Positions 16,313-25,969 are shown, numbered from the stretch's first letter. The stretch is DNA of 64,000 nucleotides from Galbibacter pacificus (GCF_029603165.1 NZ_JAQSVC010000001.1:868001-932000), one strand, 5' to 3'. Translations and numbers: made by a program. The notes: generated from the letters alone by a model not told the origin.

Positions 16313-16807
16313 AGGTTTTTAAAATTATGGCCAAGGTTTTATGTATGGCTTTTTTCGGGAAATCCGCGAGGATTTTCACCGTAACACGAAGATAGCAAAT
16401 TGTAATGAGTTCCTTAATAGGGGTTTAGCCGTAATAAGCTATATACATTGTTCCTGTTGCACAAGTTAATAAAAATGTGAGATGATGGCCTTTTAACCTA
16501 TACTTCTTGATTGTTGTTAGATAAACTTTGAACCTCTCAACTCTGGCCTCTCAACCCTCAATACTGAACTCAAGAGGTCAACCAATGCGAACAATGAGTA
16601 ACTACCAATGAACAACGACATAGCTACGTAACAACATAACATCACAACAGTACTTTTTAGTCCTTTTTGGGTTAAAAATACTACTCTAGACACGTTCGGA
16701 ACCCCGTTGGATACGTCCACCAACGTATCTGGACATATTTGGAACCCTACGGGATACGTCCACCAACATAAAAAAATCAAAATATACTAATTTGGAATAC
16801 CGCTTCC
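16313..16807. other. Gene-free interval with tandem repeat and low-complexity remnants
   Basis: About 495 bp between two minus-strand genes hold no convincing gene. A 43-bp tandem repeat occupies 16689-16772 (two copies sharing GGATACGTCCACCAAC). The part from about 16520 to 16640 is made of short CAA/CTC-rich stretches of the kind common between flavobacterial genes. CATAGCTACGTAA at 16619-16631 recurs inverted at 32467-32479. An 87-codon minus-strand frame crosses the area, but it runs through the tandem repeat and looks non-coding. Confidence 0.6.
16689..16772. repeat. Imperfect 43-bp tandem duplication
   Basis: Copy one spans 16689-16731 and copy two 16732-16772. Both contain a GGAACCC block and the 16-base core GGATACGTCCACCAAC. 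They differ at several bases, so the duplication is not recent. Confidence 0.75.
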
Positions 16808-17632
16808 TTATTTGGTGCATTTTTTCAATGCTTCCAAAACCTTTTGTTGGGTAGCCGCTGTTAGGTTTAGGTAATAAGCACGGGTTTGCTCCAGGGTTTC
16901 ATCGTTTAAAACATCGTCTTCCCTGGAATAACCACCTTTTAAAACTGCTGTAGCTTCTTGGCAATTTAGGGCGCGGGCCAGTTCCTGGTAATTTTTTTCA
17001 ATATCAAAAAGGACCTGTTCGGCCATGTGCTTTAGTTTTATTTGCTCTTCGAGCTCCAATTGCCTGTTAACTCTGGCCTGTTCGGCCAATTGCTTTTGCT
17101 TGGCTATTTTTTCTTCCAATAGGCGCTGTTGTTCCAGTAAACGTTGTTTTTCGGCTTCCAGCTCTTGTTGCTGTGCCTGTAAGCTCCCTTCGCCTGCCGA
17201 GGGTCCCGAAGTATTTGTGGCGCTAACGGTGGGTGCCGTGGTTGCTTCTACTTCGTAATTAACGGTGGCTGCATTGCTGGTACATAAATCCAGTTTGGTC
17301 ATCAGGGTTTGCAGGTATTCATAACCGTGCTTGGCATAGAAACGGCCAGCTTCCCAATCGGCAGGGTCTTCGGCCAGCTTTAAGTTGTCCAGTGCGTCCA
17401 GTACGGGGCTGGTTGCTTCACTGCACCCACAGCTTTCTACCAAGGACTTGGTTTTTTCCAGGGCTTCTATGGCGCGACCGGCATAATATTTTTGGTGGTC
17501 GAAATTATCTGAGCTCAACGATTTTTTGGTATGGGCCAACGCATAACTTGCCTGCGAATAGGCCGATGTACATTGGGAAACCGCATAATTGGTTGTTAAT
17601 ACAAATAGGAAGAATAAAGTAAGGTTCTTCAT
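16808..17632 (-). CDS. Exported coiled-coil protein, function unknown
   Basis: The 274-residue product has a signal peptide (residues 1-19, ending AVSQ) and so is likely periplasmic. The mature part starts with a helical region with paired cysteines (SCGCSE near 69-74), then a threonine- and alanine-rich linker, then a Gln/Glu/Lys/Leu-rich coiled coil (about 150-200) similar in look to TolA or other envelope spacers, and a short helical tail. I recognise no named family. It stands alone, divergent from the PPK2 gene. Confidence 0.75.
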   Translation of the reverse strand: MKNLTLFFLFVLTTNYAVSQCTSAYSQASYALAHTKKSLSSDNFDHQKYYAGRAIEALEKTKSLVESCGCSEATSPVLDALDNLKLAEDPADWEAGRFYAKHGYEYLQTLMTKLDLCTSNAATVNYEVEATTAPTVSATNTSGPSAGEGSLQAQQQELEAEKQRLLEQQRLLEEKIAKQKQLAEQARVNRQLELEEQIKLKHMAEQVLFDIEKNYQELARALNCQEATAVLKGGYSREDDVLNDETLEQTRAYYLNLTAATQQKVLEALKKCTK

Positions 17633-17760
17633 AGCATAGATTATTTAGGTTCATAAATTTGGGCAAAGCAATATTACAATATTAATTGTATTTTTAAAAA
17701 ACTTTGTGGTAAACTTATCGCTATATGTGGTATGGGCCAATTAATTTAAAGGAAAATAAA

Positions 17761-18639
17761 ATGGACAAAATTAAAACCTCTCACTACAGGATAGATGCAC
17801 CCGTCCGGTTACAGGAAGTGCCAACGCTCAATAATTTAAATGCTACAGACGATGCGTTGAAAGATAGGCTAAAACATATTAGAAAAAAGATAGGGGAGCT
17901 CCAGGATGTATTGTATGCACATGGTAAATACAGTGTGCTTGTTTGTTTTCAGGGAATAGATACTGCCGGGAAAGATAGCCTTATCCGCGAAGTATTCAAG
18001 GATTTTAACTCGCGGGGCGTTGTGGTGCACAGTTTTAAAACACCAACGACCCTTGAGAGACAGCACGATTATTTGTGGAGGCATTACATTGCCTTGCCCG
18101 CCCGGGGTAAATTTGGCGTTTTTAACCGGACACATTACGAAAATGTTTTGGTAACACGCGTGCACCCCGAATTTATTTTAGGCGAAAATATTCCCGGGAT
18201 AGATACCATAGACGATATTACCGATGCTTTTTGGCACCAACGTTTTGAGCAGATTAAAAATTTTGAGAAACATTTAGTACAAAATGGTACCATTATTTTT
18301 AAATTTTTCCTTCATTTGTCCAAGAACGAACAAAAAAACAGGCTCCTTAGAAGGTTGCGCCTGCAAGAAAAGAACTGGAAATTCTCTCCAGACGATTTAA
18401 AAGAGCGTGCCCTGTGGGACCAGTACCAACAATATTACCAAGAAGCCATAAATGTTACATCGACAAAAGATGCCCCTTGGTATGTTATCCCTGCCGATAA
18501 CAAAAAAGCGGCCAGGACCATAGTGGCCGATATTATGTATGATGAGCTGAAAGATTTAAAAGATATAAAATACCCTCAACTTGATGAAGAAGTAAAGGCA
18601 AAACTGGATACTTATAAAGAACAATTAAACAATGAATAG
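17761..18639 (+). CDS. Polyphosphate kinase 2 family protein
   Basis: From the ATG at 17761 the product is 292 residues, the usual size of a one-domain PPK2 enzyme. These use polyphosphate to phosphorylate nucleoside mono- or diphosphates. Walker A reads GIDTAGKD (65-72); the family block FGVFNRTHYENVLVTRVHPE follows near 118-137. An in-frame ATG 36 bases upstream is possible, but it would place a short unrelated leader before the conserved core. Class (AMP or ADP/GDP preference) cannot be settled here. The next gene's first ATG overlaps its end by 8 bp. Confidence 0.9.
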   Translation: MDKIKTSHYRIDAPVRLQEVPTLNNLNATDDALKDRLKHIRKKIGELQDVLYAHGKYSVLVCFQGIDTAGKDSLIREVFKDFNSRGVVVHSFKTPTTLERQHDYLWRHYIALPARGKFGVFNRTHYENVLVTRVHPEFILGENIPGIDTIDDITDAFWHQRFEQIKNFEKHLVQNGTIIFKFFLHLSKNEQKNRLLRRLRLQEKNWKFSPDDLKERALWDQYQQYYQEAINVTSTKDAPWYVIPADNKKAARTIVADIMYDELKDLKDIKYPQLDEEVKAKLDTYKEQLNNE

Positions 18640-18646
18640 ACCAACA

Positions 18647-20050
18647 ATGATTAAAAAAAGCGTATTATTTTCAATGCTTTTATTGCTTCCTGTACTGGCA
18701 ATGGCCCAAAATGAAGACGAAGTACAGTTAAAAAAAATATACACACAATCTTTAACCAATGGCAAGAGTTACGCATGGCTGGATTACTTGTCCAATCAAA
18801 TTGGCGGTCGCTTATCGGGTTCTTTTAATGCAGAGCGCGCCGTAGAATATACCAAGGCCCAGTTAGATTCTTTAGGGCTCGACCGTGTATGGCTACAACC
18901 GGTCATGGTGCCAAAATGGACCCGCGGGATCAAAGAATTTGCTTATATAGAATACAGCCCCGGCGATACAAATAATATTGATATTTGTGCCCTGGGAGGT
19001 TCGGTTGCAACACCATCGGGAGGATTAAAGGGAAATGTTATAGAAGTGCAGGGGCTGGAAGACCTTGAAAAGTTAGGAGAAGAAAAAATAAAGGGCAAAA
19101 TAGTATTCTACAACCGCCCGATGCAGGCCGATTTGATACAAACATTTGAAGCCTACGGCGGATGTGTGGACCAGCGTTATTCGGGTGCAGCCGAAGCCGC
19201 CAAATATGGGGCCGTTGGCGTTATTGTGCGTTCCATGAACCTGCGCTTGGACGACTATCCGCATACGGGCAGCATGAGCTATGGAGACACACCCGCATCC
19301 AAACGTATCCCGGCCGCGGCAATTAGTACCAATGGCGCAGAGCTTTTAAGCAGTGTTTTGGCATTGAACAAAGACATAAAGTTTTATTTTAGGCAAACTT
19401 GCAAGGTTTTCCCCGATGCACAGTCGTTCAACGTTATCGGTGAAATCAAGGGAAGTACATACCCCAATGAAATAATTACGGTAGGCGGGCATTTGGATTC
19501 ATGGGATTTAGGCGATGGCTCTCACGACGATGGAGCAGGTTGCGTACAAAGTATGGAGGTATTGCGCTTGCTAAAAGAAACGGGCTACAAGCCCAAAAGG
19601 ACAATCCGTGCGGTTTTGTTTATGAATGAAGAAAATGGCTTGCGCGGGGCTACCAAATATGCCGAAGTTGCCAAAGAGAAAGAAGAAAATCACGTGTTTG
19701 CCCTAGAAAGCGATGCTGGCGGATTTACGCCAAGGGGCTTTTCTTTTGATTGCGATGATGCCAATTTTAAGCAAATTACTTCATGGGAGCCACTGTTTAA
19801 ACCGTATTTAATTCATTATTTTGAAAAAGGGGGCAGCGGTGCCGATGTAGGACCCTTAAAAGGAAACGGAACCGTATTGGCTGGATTGAGGCCCGATTCT
19901 CAACGTTATTTCGATCACCATCATGCGGCAAACGATACTTTTGAGCACGTAAACAAACGCGAACTGGAGCTGGGTGCCGCAACAATGACCGCTTTGGTTT
20001 ATTTAATTGATAAATACGGTACGGTCCCATCAGAAAAAGTAAAAGGATAG
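18647..20050 (+). CDS. M28 family zinc aminopeptidase, exported
   Basis: The product has a signal peptide (from the ATG at 18647, ending LAMAQ) and a PA-domain insert before an M28 peptidase core. Metal-binding segments are all present: GGHLDSWDLGDGSHDDGAG, MNEENGLRG (catalytic and ligand glutamates), ESDAGG and HHAANDT. M28 enzymes release N-terminal residues from peptides and are usually periplasmic or secreted. An earlier ATG at 18632 overlaps the PPK2 stop by 8 bp and would add five residues before the signal. Coupling to PPK2 may be only transcriptional. Confidence 0.92.
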   Translation: MIKKSVLFSMLLLLPVLAMAQNEDEVQLKKIYTQSLTNGKSYAWLDYLSNQIGGRLSGSFNAERAVEYTKAQLDSLGLDRVWLQPVMVPKWTRGIKEFAYIEYSPGDTNNIDICALGGSVATPSGGLKGNVIEVQGLEDLEKLGEEKIKGKIVFYNRPMQADLIQTFEAYGGCVDQRYSGAAEAAKYGAVGVIVRSMNLRLDDYPHTGSMSYGDTPASKRIPAAAISTNGAELLSSVLALNKDIKFYFRQTCKVFPDAQSFNVIGEIKGSTYPNEIITVGGHLDSWDLGDGSHDDGAGCVQSMEVLRLLKETGYKPKRTIRAVLFMNEENGLRGATKYAEVAKEKEENHVFALESDAGGFTPRGFSFDCDDANFKQITSWEPLFKPYLIHYFEKGGSGADVGPLKGNGTVLAGLRPDSQRYFDHHHAANDTFEHVNKRELELGAATMTALVYLIDKYGTVPSEKVKG

Positions 20051-20107
20051 ACAAAAATAAATATATCAAGTACTTAAAAAAGTCTAAAAGTTTTTTTCAG
20101 TACTAAA

Positions 20108-20176
20108 TGTCAGTTTGAGCTTGTCGAAGACTTTCTTGACTTCAGTAAATTACACTCCATCAGGCTTCGTGTGACA
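20108..20176. repeat. TGTCA/TGACA-bounded intergenic repeat
   Basis: A 69-bp segment begins TGTCAGTTTGAGCTTGTCGA and ends GGCTTCGTGTGACA. The ends are inverted (TGTCA/TGACA), and the sequence resembles the dispersed palindromic repeat with GAGC and GTCGA that I recall in many flavobacterial genomes. Only one copy is present here. It lies between the M28 and glycosyltransferase genes. Confidence 0.5.
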
Positions 20177-20320
20177 GAGATATTGTATACTTTTCTGGCA
20201 TCTTTTTTATGCCAATAGCTGTTTGTCTGCATAATATTCAAAATAATATAAAGCGATGGCTTTTTCGGTTACGTATTTTTACTCAAATTAAGCTACATTT
20301 GTTTCATAATTTATAGTGAA

Positions 20321-21718
20321 GTGAGTTTTTTTAAAATACCAATACCCAAAAATGTCCTTTATGCGGCATTGTTTGTTTTTGTGGCCATTGTTTTTATATC
20401 TTTTTTAAAAGTTGCTCCCGAATGGGAAGATGCCGAACAGGCATATTATTCGCAATGGTTCCGGTTGGGGTACAACGACCAGCCGCCTTTGTATACGTGG
20501 ATTCAAATATTGGTCAACAAAATAATTGGCGTAAACAGGGTTTCCTTTGCCGGAGTTCGCGCCCTTTGGTTTACCGGCACGTTGTTAATGATGTACCGTT
20601 TGGCAAAAGATTTTTATAAAGAAGAAAGACTTGCAGAAATAGCGTTGTGGCTCTTGGTGCTCATCCCTGTTTTTATCGATTTTACCTTTAGAAGATTGTC
20701 TCATACTTCTTTTATGTGTTTTTTATCGGTATCGCTTTATTTTGTTTTCTCAAGGCTTCTGGTAAATAAGTCCTGGAAAAACTACCTCATGTTTGGGGCA
20801 ATAATTGCATTCGGTCTCTTGGCAAAGTATAATTTTTTAATGCTGTTGCCAACTTTTATCCTGATTCCGTTTTTTGATAAAGAAGCCAAGAAAGTGTTTC
20901 TGGACAAAAAAATATGGATTAGCCTAATTGCCTGTTTGTTTTTAATTAGTCCGCATGTATATTGGTTATTTACACATTTAGAATATCAGGATACGTTTCA
21001 TCAAAGTATGGAGCGTAAGTCGAAAGCCAATCTAGATGGCGGCATATGGATAATAACACCTATTTTGGCGTTTGTTAAGAGTTTTTTGAATTTAATTTTG
21101 CCATTTTTAATAATAATGGCTGTAATGTTTTTTACCAAACAGGTAAAGCTAACCAAAACAAAGATAAACTGGCTGGTAAAAATGTTGATTATTCAAACAG
21201 TGGTAGTATTGCTTATTTTTACCATTGTTAATTCCGGAAGGATTTCAGAGCGTTGGTTATTGCCGTTGTATTTGCCGTTTTCCATATTGTTATTAAAGGT
21301 TTTTGTGCCAAAAAATAAAACCTCATGGCAACGATGGGGAATGCGGTTGTTTGTTTTTGTAATACTTGTTCAGGTATTGCGTACCCCTTTCGAAAGTTTA
21401 CTGGGCATAGACTCCGTAGTGCATCATTCTTTTACTCCGGTAATAGATAAACTAGAAAGAAACCATCCTGAAAAGGCATGGCAGCTTCCCGATATTGTTT
21501 ATGCAGGGAGCGTTTTGTACAAAAAGCCCGGGAAAACCATTTTTTGTGCCGATGATTTTACATTGCCAAAAAATGCCTTGGACTCATTGAATACTGTTTT
21601 TGTGACCAAGCAAAAGGTAGAAGGATTGGAACTAATAGATAGTATTATGGAATTTGGTTATGCAAAGGACAACCTCTATTTTTATGAAATATCTTCACAA
21701 ATAACCATTCAGCAATAG
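20321..21718 (+). CDS. ArnT/GT39-like membrane glycosyltransferase
   Basis: The 465-residue protein begins at GTG and has about ten to twelve hydrophobic segments. Its first periplasmic loop contains the acidic EWEDAEQAYYSQW, typical of family 39/83 (GT-C) lipid-linked sugar transferases, and a following YNDQPPLYTWIQ that matches the DxPPL-type motif. Such enzymes move a sugar from a polyprenyl carrier to a lipid or protein outside the membrane. Acceptor unknown. The TACATTTG at 20294-20301 is a fair promoter element. No glycan cluster is adjacent. Confidence 0.82.
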   Translation: MSFFKIPIPKNVLYAALFVFVAIVFISFLKVAPEWEDAEQAYYSQWFRLGYNDQPPLYTWIQILVNKIIGVNRVSFAGVRALWFTGTLLMMYRLAKDFYKEERLAEIALWLLVLIPVFIDFTFRRLSHTSFMCFLSVSLYFVFSRLLVNKSWKNYLMFGAIIAFGLLAKYNFLMLLPTFILIPFFDKEAKKVFLDKKIWISLIACLFLISPHVYWLFTHLEYQDTFHQSMERKSKANLDGGIWIITPILAFVKSFLNLILPFLIIMAVMFFTKQVKLTKTKINWLVKMLIIQTVVVLLIFTIVNSGRISERWLLPLYLPFSILLLKVFVPKNKTSWQRWGMRLFVFVILVQVLRTPFESLLGIDSVVHHSFTPVIDKLERNHPEKAWQLPDIVYAGSVLYKKPGKTIFCADDFTLPKNALDSLNTVFVTKQKVEGLELIDSIMEFGYAKDNLYFYEISSQITIQQ

Positions 21719-21789
21719 TTATCAACCATTTTGGTTTGTACTGTTTAAAAAATACTTCTTTGAACCCTTTTCATTTTCTTATTAAATAG

Positions 21790-21797
21790 TATTTTTG
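21790..21797 (+). promoter_or_regulatory. TAnnTTTG element three bases before the guaA start
   Basis: TATTTTTG ends at 21797 and the guaA ATG begins at 21801. With the usual spacing, transcription would start at or next to the ATG, giving a leaderless message. There is no well-placed TTG upstream. Confidence 0.4.
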
Positions 21798-21800
21798 CGC

Positions 21801-23330
21801 ATGCAAAACAACGTACTCATTTTAGATTTTGGTTCGCAGTATACCCAGTTAATCGCAAGACGCGTTAGGGAACTCAATATTTTCTGCGAAATTTATCCAT
21901 ATAACAATTTACCAGGAGATTTAAGCACATATAAAGCCGTAATACTTTCCGGAAGCCCATTTTCTGTAAGAGGCGAAGATGCACCCCATCCCGATTTGTC
22001 GCAGATTAGGGGAAAAGTGCCTATACTTGCCGTATGTTACGGGGCACAGTATTTGGCCCATTTTGGCGGAGGTGAAGTAGCCCCGTCCAATACGCGAGAA
22101 TACGGAAGGGCAAACCTTTCTTTTATTGCAGAGAACGAAGCTTTTTTTGATAATATACAAATAGGGAGCCAAGTATGGATGAGCCATAGCGACACCATTA
22201 AGAAGTTGCCCACGGGAGCAGTTAAATTGGCTAGTACGAGCGATGTGGAAAATGCTTCCTATAAAATTGAAGGCGAAACCACTTATGCTATTCAATTTCA
22301 CCCAGAGGTATATCATTCAACTGACGGAAAACAGTTGTTGGAGAATTTTTTGGTTAAAATAGCCGGGGTAGACCAAACATGGACGCCCGATAATTTTGTA
22401 GACATGACCGTTGCCGAGCTAAAAGAAAAATTAGGGAACGACCGGGTAGTGCTAGGGCTTTCTGGTGGTGTAGATTCTACTGTAGCCGCAGTACTGCTCA
22501 ATAAGGCAATAGGCGATAACCTGTACTGTATTTTTGTAAATAACGGTTTGTTGCGTAAAGATGAGTTTGAAAGTGTGCTAAAACAATACGAAGGAATGGG
22601 ACTTAACGTAAAAGGAGTAGATTCTTCGGCACGCTTTTTGGACGCGCTTGCAGGGATAGACGACCCAGAACTTAAAAGAAAAGCCATAGGCAGGGTATTT
22701 ATAGAAGTTTTTGATGATGAAGCGCACGAGATCAACGATGTAAAATGGTTGGGGCAGGGAACAATTTACCCAGATGTAATAGAATCCATCTCTGTAAACG
22801 GCCCATCTGCCACCATTAAAAGTCACCACAATGTAGGTGGCCTGCCCGATTTTATGAAACTAAAAGTAGTCGAACCATTAAAAATGCTGTTTAAAGATGA
22901 GGTAAGGCGCGTTGGAGCATCCATGGGTATTAACCCCGATTTGTTAGGAAGACACCCGTTTCCCGGGCCGGGATTGGCAATCAGGATTTTGGGCGACATT
23001 ACTGCCGAAAAAGTTCGTATTTTGCAAGAAGTAGATGCTATATTTATTAACGGACTCAAACAATGGGGACTATACGATAAAGTATGGCAGGCAGGAGCCA
23101 TTTTATTGCCCGTAAATTCGGTTGGTGTTATGGGAGACGAGCGAACTTACGAAAAATGTGTAGCTTTACGTGCAGTAGAAAGTACCGATGGAATGACGGC
23201 CGATTGGGTAAATCTGCCTTATGAATTTCTACAAAAAACCTCTAACGATATAATAAATAAAGTTAAGGGCGTTAATAGAGTAGTGTACGATATAAGCTCA
23301 AAACCACCGGCAACCATCGAGTGGGAGTAG
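21801..23330 (+). CDS. guaA: GMP synthase (glutamine-hydrolysing)
   Basis: The 509-residue enzyme converts XMP to GMP, using glutamine and ATP. An N-terminal class I glutaminase (nucleophile C79 in AVCYGAQ; His/Glu in FHPEVYH) is followed by the ATP-pyrophosphatase domain (P-loop SGGVDS) and the C-terminal dimerisation domain ending in KPPATIEWE. The start is set at the ATG at 21801, which gives the usual [13 protein letters not shown]; a TTG two codons earlier is part of the promoter-like element. No guaB is adjacent. Confidence 0.97.
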   Translation: MQNNVLILDFGSQYTQLIARRVRELNIFCEIYPYNNLPGDLSTYKAVILSGSPFSVRGEDAPHPDLSQIRGKVPILAVCYGAQYLAHFGGGEVAPSNTREYGRANLSFIAENEAFFDNIQIGSQVWMSHSDTIKKLPTGAVKLASTSDVENASYKIEGETTYAIQFHPEVYHSTDGKQLLENFLVKIAGVDQTWTPDNFVDMTVAELKEKLGNDRVVLGLSGGVDSTVAAVLLNKAIGDNLYCIFVNNGLLRKDEFESVLKQYEGMGLNVKGVDSSARFLDALAGIDDPELKRKAIGRVFIEVFDDEAHEINDVKWLGQGTIYPDVIESISVNGPSATIKSHHNVGGLPDFMKLKVVEPLKMLFKDEVRRVGASMGINPDLLGRHPFPGPGLAIRILGDITAEKVRILQEVDAIFINGLKQWGLYDKVWQAGAILLPVNSVGVMGDERTYEKCVALRAVESTDGMTADWVNLPYEFLQKTSNDIINKVKGVNRVVYDISSKPPATIEWE

Positions 23331-23350
23331 CGATAGAGAATACAATGTAT

Positions 23351-23458
23351 GATTTTAGAAATACCGGGATTAAATTTTTTAAACCTGAAGTCGTGGAAGT
23401 CTAATTTTTTTTTGCAGTCACGGTAGTTACAAGAAAAATTTAATCCTGGCCTAAAATC
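23351..23458. repeat. Long imperfect inverted repeat after guaA
   Basis: GATTTTAG then GGGATTAAATTTTT on the left (23351-23379) pair with AAAAATTTAATCC then CTAAAATC on the right (23433-23458), with about 53 bp between the arms. No clear T run follows the outer stem, so it is not a simple terminator. It fills most of the guaA-LysM intergenic space. Confidence 0.6.
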
Positions 23459-23479
23459 TGAAAAACCAAAATAAACCTT

Positions 23480-25447
23480 ATGAACAATTGTAAAGTCTTT
23501 TTTATACTAGCATTTCTTTTTTGTGCAACCCTACATGCACAAAAATTCGAAACACATGCTGTTAAACAAGGGGAAACATTAGAGAGCATAGCCAAACAAT
23601 ACCAAGTTACGCCCTATGCCATTATAAAGTTAAACCCCGAAGTAAAAAACGGTGTAAAGGCAAACACAATTGTAGTAATCCCTATTTCAGAAAAAAAAGA
23701 TACGCAGGGACAATGGGAAGGCACACAAGTCCAAACAGGCGAAGTAGAACGTTTTGTAGAGCACAAGGTAAGCCGTAAAGAAACTTTATATGCCATTTCA
23801 AAAGAATACAATGTTACGGTAGACGATATAAAACGTTACAACAAAGAACTCTATAGCAGGCAGCTCAAAAAAAATGAAGTAATAAAAATTCCCGTTTTTA
23901 AAACTACGACCAATCCTTCAATGCCAATGGTAAAAGAGGGGCTTATTGCATACAAAGTGGCACCCAAGGAGGGGCCTTGGCGCATTGCTTACGAGCACGG
24001 TATTACCGTAGATTCCCTTAAGGCCCTTAATCCGGGCATGCCTGAAGTACTAAAAGAAGGCGCCACGCTTTGGGTACCGTTTGTGGCCGGAAACGATAAA
24101 AAACCTATTGAAACAGATGCGTATAATTATTATACCGTATTGCCAAAAGAAGGATTTTACAGGCTAAAAGTTAAATTGGGCATTACCCAAGAAGAAATCG
24201 AAGCCCTTAACCCAGAAGTAAAGGAGGATGGTTTAAAGGCAGGAATGGTGCTCAAGTTACCAAAAGACAAAATGGGCGATTTAACGGTAAACAATGGTCA
24301 GTTGGTCGAAAAATTCTCATTGTTGGATAGCCTGCATTACGATCAGCCATCAAAAATAGCCATGATACTCCCTTTTAAGTTGGACGAGTTGAACTTTGAG
24401 GACCTGAACACCAACAAAGAAAAAATAAAAAAAGATAAGCTGTTAAGCGTTTCCCTTGATTTTTATACCGGGGCTTTAATGGCGCTGGATTCGGCAAAGC
24501 AAATAGGCTTGTCGGTAGATTTAAAAGTATTCGACAGCGGTGCCAACGAAAGTACTGTGTCGCAAATAGCTTCAAGTGGGAAACTGTTGGGCAGCAATGC
24601 AATTATTGGCCCCATATTACCACAAACCTTCAACAGGGTTTCCAATTATGTAAGGGCCAGCAATACACCTATTTTTGCCCCCTTTTCCAACAAAGGGATA
24701 AACCTGTACAACAATGTGTACCAAACCTTGCCGCCCGATGAATTGTTGCGTAAGAAAATGCTTCAATTCTTAACAGAAAACGGAGCGGATAAAAACATCA
24801 TCATTATTTCAGATAAAAAAAGTGCCGCTGTAAAAACCCAGTTGCAAACTATATTTCCCGGTGCAAAGGTAATAACCCCAATAGACGATAAATTTATCAG
24901 ACTGGACGAAATCAATCCGTTTTTATCAGCAGAAAAAGAAAACTGGACCATTGTAGAAACAAACAGCATCCCGTTATTGACCAATATAACCGGAGTGCTC
25001 AATTCAGCAAAAACAGAAGAGCACAACATTACCATGCTTACCACATTGAAAGGAAGTGCCTACGATAGTGACAACATATCCAATATGCATTTGTCCAACT
25101 TGCACTTTCATTACCCTACAATCGATAAAATGTCCGATGTAAATTCGGCTTTCAGCAAAAAGTACGAAACAAAATACGGAACAACGCCCAACAGATATGC
25201 CACAAGAGGATTCGATTTAACAATGGACGTAATTTTAAGGCTGGGCTACAATAAAAACCTGGATTATGTAGCGTCGCGGGTAAGCGAAACCGAATATATC
25301 GAGAACAAATTCGATTATATAAAAGAAGCCACCGGCGGTTATTACAATCAAGCACTCTACATAGTTCAATACGATAACCTAGAAATTAAAGAAGTAAAAA
25401 ACAATGCCAACCTCGATAGTAACATACTTGGGAGCACTTCGAACTAA
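23480..25447 (+). CDS. LysM protein fused to a periplasmic-binding-like domain
   Basis: The 655-residue product has a signal peptide (about 1-20), four LysM-like repeats (about 22-68, 91-136, 156-201 and 214-260) and a C-terminal type I periplasmic-binding-like domain (about 288-640). The first two LysM repeats are clear (QGETLESIAKQY, RKETLYAISKEY); the third and fourth are degenerate (PKEGPWRIAYEHG, PKEGFYRLKVKLG). LysM binds peptidoglycan, so the protein is probably wall-anchored; the ligand of the C-domain is unknown. The next gene overlaps its end by 44 bp. Confidence 0.88.
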   Translation: MNNCKVFFILAFLFCATLHAQKFETHAVKQGETLESIAKQYQVTPYAIIKLNPEVKNGVKANTIVVIPISEKKDTQGQWEGTQVQTGEVERFVEHKVSRKETLYAISKEYNVTVDDIKRYNKELYSRQLKKNEVIKIPVFKTTTNPSMPMVKEGLIAYKVAPKEGPWRIAYEHGITVDSLKALNPGMPEVLKEGATLWVPFVAGNDKKPIETDAYNYYTVLPKEGFYRLKVKLGITQEEIEALNPEVKEDGLKAGMVLKLPKDKMGDLTVNNGQLVEKFSLLDSLHYDQPSKIAMILPFKLDELNFEDLNTNKEKIKKDKLLSVSLDFYTGALMALDSAKQIGLSVDLKVFDSGANESTVSQIASSGKLLGSNAIIGPILPQTFNRVSNYVRASNTPIFAPFSNKGINLYNNVYQTLPPDELLRKKMLQFLTENGADKNIIIISDKKSAAVKTQLQTIFPGAKVITPIDDKFIRLDEINPFLSAEKENWTIVETNSIPLLTNITGVLNSAKTEEHNITMLTTLKGSAYDSDNISNMHLSNLHFHYPTIDKMSDVNSAFSKKYETKYGTTPNRYATRGFDLTMDVILRLGYNKNLDYVASRVSETEYIENKFDYIKEATGGYYNQALYIVQYDNLEIKEVKNNANLDSNILGSTSN

Positions 25448-25808
25448 ATGTGTTCACCTAAAAAGCAGCAACTCCTTTATAACCGATGCCCCGACCGATA
25501 ACAATGGGAAAGGCGAAGCTTTTTCCCCCACCGATACCGTGGCAACGGCCCTGGCCAGTTGCATGCTCACGGTCATGGGCATAAAAGCCCGTGATATGGA
25601 CGTAGAGCTAACCGAAACCACCGCAACGGTAACCAAAACAATGGCCGCCGACCCGCGTCGGATATCAAAAATAGGAGTCGTTTTCGATATCCCGGTTCAT
25701 GTAGACGAAAAAAGCAGGAAAATACTGGAAAAAACTGCAAATACCTGCCCAGTGCACCATAGTTTGCACCCCGATATAGAAAAAGTTATAACATTTAACT
25801 GGAAATAA
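25404..25808 (+). CDS. OsmC family protein
   Basis: The 134-residue protein has the OsmC/Ohr-type fold. Its first conserved cysteine is in LASCMLTVMG (near residue 53) and the second in ANTCPVHHSL (near 113), the redox pair used by OsmC/Ohr hydroperoxide reductases. The sequence TDAPTDNNGKGEAFSPTD is typical of this branch. The start codon lies inside the upstream LysM gene in another frame (44-bp overlap), so translation may be coupled. Peroxide reduction is inferred from the family. Confidence 0.92.
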   Translation: MPTSIVTYLGALRTKCVHLKSSNSFITDAPTDNNGKGEAFSPTDTVATALASCMLTVMGIKARDMDVELTETTATVTKTMAADPRRISKIGVVFDIPVHVDEKSRKILEKTANTCPVHHSLHPDIEKVITFNWK

Positions 25809-25815
25809 TTAATTT

Positions 25816-25920
25816 GGGCATTCCCAAGTTTTGAAAAAAAACTTGGTCGGGCTTTCGCTACTCGCTCCCAGATATTCCATTGTCTGGGGAGCTTAAACAC
25901 GCCGCTCAATCCCTAATGCA
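25816..25920. repeat. GGGCATTCCC-type palindromic intergenic repeat
   Basis: The segment holds two hairpins: CCAAGTTTT/AAAACTTGG (25824-25846) and CCCAGA/TCTGGG (25867-25888, extending to a GCTC/GAGC pair). It starts GGGCATTCCC, continues GGTCGGGCTTTCGCTACTCG, and ends TCAATCCCTAATGC. I recall related blocks scattered between genes in other Bacteroidota. Only one copy is in this window. Confidence 0.6.
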
Positions 25921-25969
25921 AAAAAGCGTAAACCTTCTTAATTAATCATATTAAAACAATGCAAGCATA

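Noticed and set aside
16517-16780. 87-codon minus-strand frame
   Set aside because: It reads through the 43-bp tandem repeat and low-complexity sequence; no signal peptide or family is convincing.
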